The notes below the pieces were generated by a model that was given only the letters and a program-made list of their open reading frames with translations, ran no database searches and was not told the origin of the DNA. A stretch of DNA of 12,197 bases from Rhodocyclaceae bacterium UBA6160. Lineage in GTDB: Bacteria; Pseudomonadota; Gammaproteobacteria; Burkholderiales; Rhodocyclaceae. The stretch spans positions 1 through 12,197 of the forward strand of contig DIUK01000125.1 in NCBI GenBank assembly GCA_002422995.1. Direction: 5' to 3'. The translations under genes were made by a program, and so were the position numbers. Shown in pieces: positions 6,178 through 12,197 of the stretch. The stretch's first letter is position 1, and each line of letters starts with the position of its first letter.

Positions 6178-7212
6178 TTATGGTGCCGGATTCGTATAGC
6201 GCAAATGCAGCGCTTCAATTTCCTGCAATACCTCTTCTGCCAACGGTAGCGCACAGGCCGCAATATTTTCTTTTAGCTGTGCCAAGCTTGTTGCACCAAT
6301 AATTGTGCTGCCGACACACCAGCGCGAAGCCACAAAAGACAGCGCCAGCTGCACCGGCGTCATGTTGTAACGGCGAGCCAGCTCAACATAGGCAGCAACC
6401 GCCAAGGACACGTTAACTTTCGTGTACCGCTGTGCAAAAGCGCCAAACAAGGTTGCCCGGCCCAACGCCTTGGGATCAGCCAAATACTTGCCCGACAAAA
6501 AACCAAACGCCAAGGGCGAATACGCCAGCAACGACACCTGCTCACGATAGCCGGTTTCTGCCAGACCCAGCTCCCACGTCCTGTTAAGCAAGCTGTAGGC
6601 ATTTTGAATCGACACGATGCGTGGCAAGCCATGCGCTTGTGCTGTCTGCAAAAACTGCATCACGCCCCACGGTGTTTCGTTGGATAAACCGATATGGCGA
6701 ATTTTGCCTTCCTTCACCAATTCGTCAAGCGCTTGCAGAGTTTCCAGAAACGACACAAAAGCGCGCTCTTTTTCCGGCTCAAACTGGTATTGACCAAAAG
6801 TCGGCACATTGCGATCCGGCCAATGCAACTGGTAAAGATCGATATAGTCTGTTTGCAAACGCGCCAAAGAACTTTCAACCGCCGCGCGCAGATTCTTGCG
6901 GTCGAATGTAAGAGTTCCATCGCGAATCCAGTCTATCCGCCCGGCACCCGCCGCCTTGGTAGCCAGCACCACACGATCCCGTGCCTGATGCTTCAACCAG
7001 GTGCCGATGATGCGCTCCGTTGCACCGGTGGTTTCCGCCTTGGGCGGCACCGGATACATTTCAGCGGTGTCAATAAAGTTGATGCCTTGGGCAAATGCAT
7101 AGTCCAGTTGTTCATGCGCCTCGGCCTCGCTGTTTTGCTGGCCGAAAGTCATCGTCCCCAAGCAAACCGAAGTCACACGCAGATCACTTTTTCCCAGATT
7201 TACAAATTTCAT
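6178..7212 (-). CDS. tas: NADP(H)-dependent aldo-keto reductase, Tas family
   Basis: The 344-residue protein closely follows E. coli Tas in length and motifs. It has GTMTFGQQNSEAEAHEQLDY (19-38), GINFIDTAEMYPVPP (43-57), LQTDYIDLYQLHWPDRN (119-135), IRHIGLSNETPWGVM and IQNAYSLLNRTWE, and a C-terminal YTNPAP where E. coli Tas has YTYPAP. The catalytic tetrad is visible as D48, Y53, K86 and H130. The enzyme is an NADPH-linked reductase of aldehydes or ketones; the natural substrate of Tas is not settled. The ATG at 7212 follows an AAAGGGA ribosome-binding site. Its 3' end meets the thioredoxin-like gene with only 3 bases between the stops, and I see no terminator hairpin between them. Its promoter must lie in the gene-poor 7213-7591 region. 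Confidence 0.93.
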   Translation of the reverse strand: MKFVNLGKSDLRVTSVCLGTMTFGQQNSEAEAHEQLDYAFAQGINFIDTAEMYPVPPKAETTGATERIIGTWLKHQARDRVVLATKAAGAGRIDWIRDGTLTFDRKNLRAAVESSLARLQTDYIDLYQLHWPDRNVPTFGQYQFEPEKERAFVSFLETLQALDELVKEGKIRHIGLSNETPWGVMQFLQTAQAHGLPRIVSIQNAYSLLNRTWELGLAETGYREQVSLLAYSPLAFGFLSGKYLADPKALGRATLFGAFAQRYTKVNVSLAVAAYVELARRYNMTPVQLALSFVASRWCVGSTIIGATSLAQLKENIAACALPLAEEVLQEIEALHLRYTNPAP

Positions 7213-7249
7213 TTTTTCAGTCCCTTTCAGTCAAAGCTTTATCTCCGCA

Positions 7250-7270
7250 GCGCAGATTTTCAATCAGCGC
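7250..7270. repeat. REP-like imperfect hairpin upstream of tas
   Basis: GCGCAGATT (7250-7258) and AATCAGCGC (7262-7270) form a 9-base stem with one A-A mismatch and a three-base loop. The size, the central bulge and the flanking GC-rich bases resemble single REP elements of the RAYT-mobilised type, which are common between genes in proteobacteria. Translated on the plus strand it gives the string SADFQSA, which I have seen as a marker of such repeats in annotated genomes. Only one copy is in the window, so repetitive status cannot be confirmed here. Confidence 0.4.
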
Positions 7271-7283
7271 CCGGCTGACAATA

Positions 7284-7508
7284 TCAGGAAGCGCCCTCTT
7301 TGGCGAGAGCCACCGTTCCGATGCGGCACAAGTGCTGCACATACTAGCGCAGCCCGAGGGGGAGCAGCAGGGTGAGTTCCATAAAGGGTTCGTGCATGGT
7401 CATCGCGCCCCATTCAACCATGCATCAAATCGCGGCCAGGCATAGTGGCATGAAGAGAAAGTTCGCTAGAAAACTCACGATAGTGGCAGAAAAATCAAAT
7501 ACCGCCAC
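7284..7508 (-). pseudogene. Possible decayed small membrane-protein gene
   Basis: This lies in the 379-base stretch between tas and the YqaA-like gene, where I find no intact gene. One minus-strand frame reads coherently from a GTG at 7508. It starts with a hydrophobic 27-codon stretch (VAVFDFSATIVSFLANFLFM, then PLCLAAI), then a TGA at 7427-7425. The same frame goes on through MVEWGAMTMHEPFMELTLLL to a TAG, then YVQHLCRIGTVALAKEGAS to a TGA at 7284. The two internal stops are each one transition from Trp (TGG) and Gln (CAG). I do not recognise the family. It may be chance; alternatively the first 27 codons alone could be a small hydrophobic protein. Confidence 0.22.
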
Positions 7509-7591
7509 CTACAGCGCGACGTTACCTTGGTAGACCGCCAAATGAGGAACTTGCTGACGCTCTCCGTTATGGTTTCTTCTAGGCGGCACGG

Positions 7592-8182
7592 TCATGGCGC
7601 ACCTGTCTGCTGGTAGAGCAACGCTCCAATCACAACCAGAGCGACAGTGGCCCATCCCAAGCGATCAACGTAGCGATGAAGCAGCGCCTCCATGCGCGCT
7701 CCACCCCATTTCATCAGCCCGGCAACCAGAAAGAAACGCAGTCCGCGGCCGATGATGGAAGCGAGCACGAATGGCAGCAACGCCATCGACAACGCCCCGG
7801 CAGCGATGGTAAACACCTTGTAGGGAATTGGCGAGAACCCAGCGACGAAAATCGCCCAGAAGCCCCACTTTTTAAACCAGGCCTCCGAAGTCTGGTACGC
7901 CGCCCAATAACGAGACTCGCTTAACCAGGGCTCAATCAAATCAAAAGCGAAATAACCAATGGCATAACCGAACAGGCCGCCAGCCACCGAGGCCAGCGTG
8001 GTCAGCAGGGCGAAACGCCAAGCCTTAGCCGGATTAGCAAGGCTCATGGGTGCAAGCATTACGTCCGGCGGAAGGGGAAAGAACGACGATTCCGTAAAAC
8101 TCACTGCGCCCAGATACCAGGGCGCGTGACGGTGTCGCGACCAAGCCATCGTACGCCGGTAGAGCGAGGAAAATATCCGCAT
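7592..8182 (-). CDS. YqaA family membrane protein (DedA/VTT-like)
   Basis: This is an inner-membrane protein of 196 residues with about four to five hydrophobic segments. It has the re-entrant-loop motifs of the VTT/DedA superfamily: SFTESSFFPLPPDVMLAPM (28-46), with an acidic residue before the proline-rich turn, and GFSPIPYKVFTIAAGAL (115-131). YqaA-type relatives of DedA are of unknown function; DedA proteins are linked to lipid-carrier flipping and membrane homeostasis. The preferred start is ATG 8182; a GTG at 8188 is also in frame. It begins about 6 bases after the stop of the TerB-like gene (8189), which implies co-transcription and perhaps translational coupling. It is the last gene of the six-gene minus-strand cluster. 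I see no clear terminator downstream. Confidence 0.87.
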   Translation of the reverse strand: MRIFSSLYRRTMAWSRHRHAPWYLGAVSFTESSFFPLPPDVMLAPMSLANPAKAWRFALLTTLASVAGGLFGYAIGYFAFDLIEPWLSESRYWAAYQTSEAWFKKWGFWAIFVAGFSPIPYKVFTIAAGALSMALLPFVLASIIGRGLRFFLVAGLMKWGGARMEALLHRYVDRLGWATVALVVIGALLYQQTGAP

Positions 8183-8188
8183 GGTCAC

Positions 8189-9166
8189 TTACACCCCGCG
8201 CACCATGGCCATAACCCGGCCCATGTCAAGCGTGCCCGCCTGCTGCTGAATCTGCGGCAAATACTGTGTCTGCATCTCTTTGGCTGGGCCGAGCAGGTTC
8301 TGGAAGGTGTCTTTCAGCATTGTTGTATTCATCGTCCGTCCACTCGCGTAATAGCGCTTGGCAAGCTGTCCCAAGGCGTAGGTGGTAGCAAACGACAATG
8401 CCATACCGGTGGCAGCACTTCCCGCCTTGCCGAAGGTTTTGCCTGCTGCGCGGCCAAGCAGGCCGCCCAGCAGCTTGCGGCCGAACTGTTCGAGATATTG
8501 CGAGGTGAGACCTACCCCGGCGGCGGCGATAAACTCCTTGATATGTCCCTGGTCAAGACTGACACCATGGGCCTTGCCGATACCATAGACCATCTTGATT
8601 TGTAATGGAATGATGGCCATCGATGCCCAGGATTGCGGCAGTAGTTCCAGCCCGCCATTCATCAAGGCATAGTTAAGGATGGACTTGTCCAATTCCGCCT
8701 CGGTCGCATTCGGCTGGGCCGCTACCACTGCACCGGGCGAAGCAACAGCAGCGGCACCTATCACCCTAGCAGGCGCTGCCGCCTCGCCCAGATCAACGAT
8801 GGCGTCAGCTTCTCTCTCGAAGGTTGCGACCTGCCCCATATCAAGCTTCAACAGAGCTTTCAACTCATCCAGAAAGCGCCGCTCGGCTTCGCTCTGGCGA
8901 CCGTCGGCATCACACACGCACACCGCCATTTCGTAAGCCAACTGGCGCTCGCCGGGGTCTTGCAACATGGCGGCAGCCACATCCAGGCTGATGCGCTTGA
9001 GCAGCACATCCTGGTAGAGCCGTGCCAAGTCGGGTGCGCCATTTTCATTAGCGAGCGATGCGGCCAATTGGCGTATCTGTTCGCGCTCGCGGTCATCCTT
9101 GGCGCCATCGGCAAAAGCAGCATAAAGAGCGATAGCAAGGATGGATTTCTGTTGTTCAGAGTTCAT
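8189..9166 (-). CDS. TerB-like N-terminal domain joined to a DUF697-like region
   Basis: The 325-residue protein has two parts. Residues 1-110 form an all-helical TerB-like domain with two acidic loops in repeat, FADGAKDDREREQI (18-31) and VCDADGRQSEAERRFL (84-99); such loops bind metal in the tellurite-resistance protein TerB. After an alanine-rich linker (about 128-152), residues about 158-285 resemble the DUF697/YcjF-type hydrophobic region: LPQSWASMAIIPLQIKMVYG (176-195), then a glycine-rich stretch GRKLLGGLLGRAAGKTFGK (229-247) that may contact the membrane. The ATG at 9166 is preferred to an in-frame ATG at 9205, because only 9166 has a purine-rich sequence (GGATACGGG) in front of it. 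A TATAGATAAT-like string in the 96-base upstream gap could be an internal -10. The domain calls are by motif recognition; the function is unknown, though the context suggests metal or envelope stress. Confidence 0.75.
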   Translation of the reverse strand: MNSEQQKSILAIALYAAFADGAKDDREREQIRQLAASLANENGAPDLARLYQDVLLKRISLDVAAAMLQDPGERQLAYEMAVCVCDADGRQSEAERRFLDELKALLKLDMGQVATFEREADAIVDLGEAAAPARVIGAAAVASPGAVVAAQPNATEAELDKSILNYALMNGGLELLPQSWASMAIIPLQIKMVYGIGKAHGVSLDQGHIKEFIAAAGVGLTSQYLEQFGRKLLGGLLGRAAGKTFGKAGSAATGMALSFATTYALGQLAKRYYASGRTMNTTMLKDTFQNLLGPAKEMQTQYLPQIQQQAGTLDMGRVMAMVRGV

Positions 9167-9262
9167 GACCCGTATCCGAAAAGTTCGTGCTAGTGAAGAA
9201 AACATGGCTGCTGAGCATTCATTATCTATAGCCCATCGCTTGACTGATGATGCCGAACAGAC

Positions 9263-9490
9263 TTACTGCGCGTTCGACCATTTGATTTGGAACTCAATTT
9301 CCTCTGCGTCGCCCTCTCTTTCGTGCTCGATAGTGCAGATTGCCCGCACGGGAACCAAGATTTTTTCACCTGCAATCTGGATTTCAAAGCGTTCGCCTTG
9401 TTCAAGCGAATCGGCCAAGCGCCGCAATTTCGCAATGAATGCCGGCAAGGGGTAGATCTTTTCCACATCTCGTTCAGTTTTCTTGTTCAT
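9263..9490 (-). CDS. amphi-Trp domain-containing protein
   Basis: A 75-residue soluble protein. It begins with charged residues and a helix (LPAFIAKLRRLADSLEQGER, 15-34). A run of beta-strand-like segments follows (FEIQIAGEKILVP, 35-47, and AICTIEHEREGDAEEIEFQI, 50-69), ending in KW near the C-terminus (W71). This helix-then-strands layout with a terminal beta strand ending in tryptophan is the amphi-Trp domain, found in many bacteria and archaea and of unknown biochemical function. The ATG at 9490 has an AAAGGA ribosome-binding site about 9 bases upstream. It sits between the VC0807-family gene (53-base gap) and the TerB-like gene (96-base gap) on the same strand. Confidence 0.75.
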   Translation of the reverse strand: MNKKTERDVEKIYPLPAFIAKLRRLADSLEQGERFEIQIAGEKILVPVRAICTIEHEREGDAEEIEFQIKWSNAQ

Positions 9491-9543
9491 GCTTGCTGTC
9501 CTTTCATCAGATTAAAAAGAGAACACATAAAGGTTCCACTGCT

Positions 9544-10230
9544 TCAGCGCTTGAGCGCCTCAGCGAGTTTCAGTCCGGCGAGTTCGCGGATCGAGCGTGC
9601 CATGTAATACAGCACTGCTACCATGATCAGCATCGAGGGCAGCGCAATCATGGGATAACTCAGCAGAGTCAAACGTCCCAGTTCCTCATTAAACGCCGTC
9701 GTACCGGCCGGGCTAACGACGATCCAAATAGCAAGGGTGTAGTTCATCACTGCAGAAAAGAAAAAAGAGCCGCCCAGCATCCATGTAGCGACCTTCAAAC
9801 GGGCGTCAAAAACCGCACTATTACCGCGCTGACTCAAGCGCTGCTGTATTCGCTCGACATTCATCAGAGACTCGCTGAACAATACTATCCGCACCAGCGG
9901 GTAGCGGGTATGGGCAGAGACAACCGTTCCCAGACCTATCAATCCAGGGATGGCCGCCTCCTTGATGGCTAGCCATTGCGTATCCATTTGCAGCAGGCCG
10001 ATACCGCCAGTGAGCAGGATGTTGAGCAGCCCCAGCGCAGCGAACAAATTGAGCTTGCGCCGAACAAACAAATCCCGCGCGCCCCAGAACAATGGGAAAG
10101 CCAGCGCCAGCAGCAGCGCATTGACCGCGCCTAGGCTATCTGGGCCACTGAGCTTCATCAGAATCAGCGAGGGGATGATCAGGGTAACCAGCAGCTCAGC
10201 CAGCGGATTGGGTTTGGCAGTAACGGTCAT
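9544..10230 (-). CDS. VC0807 family integral membrane protein
   Basis: This 228-residue inner-membrane protein has about six hydrophobic segments. The family signature lies in the middle: LLTGGIGLLQMDTQWLAIKE (72-91), then AAIPGLIGLGTVVSAHTRYP (92-111). NPLAELLVTLIIPSLIL at the N-terminus and FPLFWGARDLFVRRKLN (45-61) also fit. The function of the family is unknown. The start is the ATG at 10230, which overlaps the TGA of the AI-2E-family gene as ATGA, with a GAGG about 10 bases upstream. Two further in-frame upstream codons up to 10272 lie inside that gene and are unlikely. The overlap implies translational coupling, so the two membrane proteins may be made in fixed ratio. Confidence 0.85.
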   Translation of the reverse strand: MTVTAKPNPLAELLVTLIIPSLILMKLSGPDSLGAVNALLLALAFPLFWGARDLFVRRKLNLFAALGLLNILLTGGIGLLQMDTQWLAIKEAAIPGLIGLGTVVSAHTRYPLVRIVLFSESLMNVERIQQRLSQRGNSAVFDARLKVATWMLGGSFFFSAVMNYTLAIWIVVSPAGTTAFNEELGRLTLLSYPMIALPSMLIMVAVLYYMARSIRELAGLKLAEALKR

Positions 10231-11297
10231 GGCATCGCCTCGGCATCGTCGTCGTCCAGATGCGCTGCCCATTCACGCCATACCGCCCACACCACCGCCA
10301 GGACAATCGGGCCACCGAACAATCCGATCAGGCCAAAAGCGAGGATTCCACCCAGCACGCCGAACAGTACCAGGAGGAAGGGAATCGCACCGACATTGCT
10401 GATGAACAGCGGACGCAACACGTTATCGATCTGGCTCACCACCGCTGCACCCCAGAGCCAGGTGCCGATGGCTGCCCCCGTCTCACCCTGGAACAAGAGC
10501 CAGATACCTGCACATCCCCACACCAAGGGTGTGCCGAAGGGAATCAGTGCGAACAAAGCCGTCAGCACACCCAGCGTCACTGGCGAAGCCAATCCCGCCA
10601 CCCAATAACCAACCCCGGCAATGACTCCCTGCACCAAAGCGGTAAGCAGGATGCCATAGACCACAGCACGTGCAGTGCTTCCAGCCGCCGCGAGATAATC
10701 ATGTGCACTGGGGCCGATGAAACGCGCCAGGACATGCCTTAACTCACGCACGATCCGCGCGCCGTCGCGGTAGAAAAAGAACAAGATCATCAGCACCAGT
10801 ACTAGCTTGGCCAAATTTCTACCCACCCCTCCCGCCATGGCTGCCGCATCACTGACATGTGCCGCAAGCCAAGCCTTCACCGCAATGGTCACGCCTTGAG
10901 GATCGGCCAGCAGTTGCGCCCGTTGCTGCGCCAGCCAGTCACCCAACCAAGGCAAGCCGCCCAGCCAGTCGGGCAACTCCGGCGGGGCGGCCACGAAGGC
11001 TTGCATAACCGGATAAATTCGCCCGACTTCCTGCTGCGCCAGCCAGACTAACCAGATCAGCGGAGCGAACAGGGTCAGTGCCGCAAGCAGTGTCGCCAAA
11101 CTGGCAGCCAGGGTATCGCGCCCACCGCAACGCTCGCGTATCTGCTCAACCAGTGGCCAGGAAGCATAGGCCAGCACCCCGGCCCAGGCCAGCGGCGCGA
11201 GGAACGGTGCCAGCACCAGAAAGGCAAGCAGTGCCAACCCAGCCAAGGCCAGCCAGGGCGCCAAACGGCGGCTGAGATGCGAAATTGCGACGGACAT
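10227..11297 (-). CDS. AI-2E family transporter (YdiK/PerM-type permease)
   Basis: The 356-residue polytopic membrane protein shows the family layout. There are paired N-terminal helices (about 12-50), a long soluble loop (about 90-140), and a C-terminal bundle with the conserved DNVLRPLFIS (291-300) and FGLIGLFGGPIVLAV (321-335). Members of this family are permease-like. A few are linked to AI-2 export, others to Na+/H+ exchange, so the substrate cannot be named. The start is ATG 11297, supported by an excellent AAGGAG with 9-base spacing; the longer in-frame reading to 11378 would run into the end of terC and lacks such a site. It ends in an acidic tail (LDDDDAEAMP). It follows terC by 52 bases and is coupled to the VC0807-family gene. 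Confidence 0.9.
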   Translation of the reverse strand: MSVAISHLSRRLAPWLALAGLALLAFLVLAPFLAPLAWAGVLAYASWPLVEQIRERCGGRDTLAASLATLLAALTLFAPLIWLVWLAQQEVGRIYPVMQAFVAAPPELPDWLGGLPWLGDWLAQQRAQLLADPQGVTIAVKAWLAAHVSDAAAMAGGVGRNLAKLVLVLMILFFFYRDGARIVRELRHVLARFIGPSAHDYLAAAGSTARAVVYGILLTALVQGVIAGVGYWVAGLASPVTLGVLTALFALIPFGTPLVWGCAGIWLLFQGETGAAIGTWLWGAAVVSQIDNVLRPLFISNVGAIPFLLVLFGVLGGILAFGLIGLFGGPIVLAVVWAVWREWAAHLDDDDAEAMP

Positions 11298-11349
11298 CCG
11301 TGTTACTCCTTGGTACCAGCAGGTTGGTCCGACTCTTGGGCAGAAAAAA

Positions 11350-12197
11350 TCAAAGCGAAGGTTTCTTGCGCGTGGCAATCAGGCTGGCGACAACGCTTGC
11401 CCCGATCAAGACGGCAACAATGGTCAGCGAAGCCCCCACCGGCACGTGATACCACGGCATGATAAGCATTTTGGCACCAATGAAAGTGAGCACCATGGCC
11501 AGGCCGTATTTCAGCAGATGGAAACGGTCCGCTACGTCGGCCAGCAGAAAGTACAGCGCCCGCAAGCCCATGATGGCGAAGATGTTGGAGGTGAAGACAA
11601 TGAAAGGATCAGTGGTAATGGCAAAAATGGCCGGAATGGAGTCCACCGCGAACACCAGGTCGGTAACTTCGATCAGGATCAGCACCAGGAACAGCGGCGT
11701 GAAATATCGCACGCCGTTTTTCACCACGGAAAATTTTTCCCCGTGATAATCATCCGAAATGCGCAAATGCCGACGTGCGAACTTCAATACCGGGTTCTTT
11801 TCCAGGTCTGGCGTTTTTTCCGCCATGACCAGCATGCGCATGCCGGTAATGACCAGAAAGGCACCAAAGAGGTAGAGCACCCAGGAAAATTCACGTACCA
11901 CCCAGGCCCCGGCCAGGATCATGATGGCGCGCATCAGGATGGCGCCCAGCACACCGTAAATGAGTACCCGGCGCTGGTATTCAGCGGGAACGTGGAAGGA
12001 CGAGAAGATCAGCAGGAAAATAAACACGTTATCCACCGACAGCGACTTCTCGATCAAATAGCCGGTGAGAAATTCCAGCGCCTTCTGGTCGGCGACCTCC
12101 GCACCCGCCGTGCCGTTCAGATACCACCACAAACCGGCGTTGAAAGTCAGCGCCAGGCTGAACCAGGCCAGCGACCAGAGCGCGGCTTCCTTGACGC
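11350..12197 (-). CDS. terC: TerC family membrane protein (start beyond the right edge)
   Basis: The frame is open to the right edge, so the N-terminus is missing; 282 codons are visible of a family of about 320. Both conserved acidic motifs of TerC are present: EKSLSVDNVFIFLLIFSSF early on, and EVTDLVFAVDSIPAIFAITT followed by DPFIVFTSNIFAIMGLRALY in the second half. The protein has seven or more membrane helices. TerC/Alx relatives export manganese or metallate other membrane proteins, and some respond to tellurite or alkaline stress; the motif aspartates are thought to coordinate the metal. It is the first visible gene of the minus-strand cluster. Its promoter, and any manganese (yybP-ykoY) riboswitch, would lie outside the window. 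The TGA is followed by a run of T but no strong stem, so read-through into the AI-2E gene is likely. Confidence 0.93.
   Translation of the reverse strand, partial: VKEAALWSLAWFSLALTFNAGLWWYLNGTAGAEVADQKALEFLTGYLIEKSLSVDNVFIFLLIFSSFHVPAEYQRRVLIYGVLGAILMRAIMILAGAWVVREFSWVLYLFGAFLVITGMRMLVMAEKTPDLEKNPVLKFARRHLRISDDYHGEKFSVVKNGVRYFTPLFLVLILIEVTDLVFAVDSIPAIFAITTDPFIVFTSNIFAIMGLRALYFLLADVADRFHLLKYGLAMVLTFIGAKMLIMPWYHVPVGASLTIVAVLIGASVVASLIATRKKPSL

Noticed and set aside
6694..7278. A 194-codon plus-strand frame opposite tas
   Set aside because: It is antisense to tas, which matches E. coli Tas end to end. Its tail LRSADFQSAPG comes from the REP-like hairpin, not from a real protein.
7442..7488. 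Direct repeat ATAGTGGCA at 7442-7450 and 7480-7488
   Set aside because: Only nine bases, two copies, with no associated element; not enough to call a target-site duplication or iteron.
10260..10742. A 160-codon plus-strand frame opposite the AI-2E-family gene
   Set aside because: Very rich in Gln, Arg and His, as expected from the antisense of a membrane protein, and without any motif.
11341..11352. T run after the terC stop as an intrinsic terminator
   Set aside because: No GC-rich stem immediately precedes the run, and the next gene follows at once with a strong ribosome-binding site.

Overview
The window looks like ordinary chromosome from a moderately GC-rich proteobacterium, most likely a betaproteobacterium. 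The NnrS-type protein, the stand-alone CobA, the E. coli-like Tas aldo-keto reductase, the YlqF GTPase, the CYTH-CHAD protein next to SixA, and the VC0807 and YqaA families all fit that group. The lineage is an inference from protein character, not from a search. I see no rRNA, tRNA, CRISPR array, intact mobile element or prophage.

Left part (1-2610). A truncated nnrS on the minus strand diverges from an S4 RNA-binding protein and the ribosome-assembly GTPase YlqF/RbgA, which are packed 3 bases apart. The nnrS/S4 intergenic region holds two perfect palindromes side by side. After ylqF, antisense to its last codons, lies a decayed gene for a TVP38/TMEM64-type (VTT) membrane protein. Its N-terminal and late-middle parts can still be read in two different frames. 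It follows a minus-strand PolB-like 3'-5' exonuclease gene.

Middle part (2611-7212). A divergent promoter region, with a palindromic TTATAA that can act as a -10 on both strands, precedes cobA (uroporphyrinogen-III methyltransferase, siroheme/cobalamin branch). The cobA stop overlaps the start of a CYTH-CHAD protein, followed by a SixA-type phosphohistidine phosphatase and a thioredoxin-like protein with a WCGTC site. CYTH, CHAD and SixA are all phosphate-chain or phosphohistidine families, so this trio may form a polyphosphate or triphosphate handling module. Convergent to it is tas, an NADPH-dependent aldo-keto reductase.

Gap (7213-7591). No intact gene is visible. It contains a REP-like imperfect hairpin and what may be a decayed small membrane-protein gene.

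Right part (7592-12197). Six minus-strand genes lie in tight order. In transcription order they are: terC (truncated by the window edge), an AI-2E-family permease, a VC0807-family membrane protein (ATGA overlap), an amphi-Trp domain protein, a soluble TerB-like domain joined to a DUF697-like region, and a YqaA/DedA-like membrane protein. Four of the six are membrane proteins, and TerC and TerB families occur together. I read this as one envelope or metal-stress operon, and it is the best candidate here for an undescribed functional unit.
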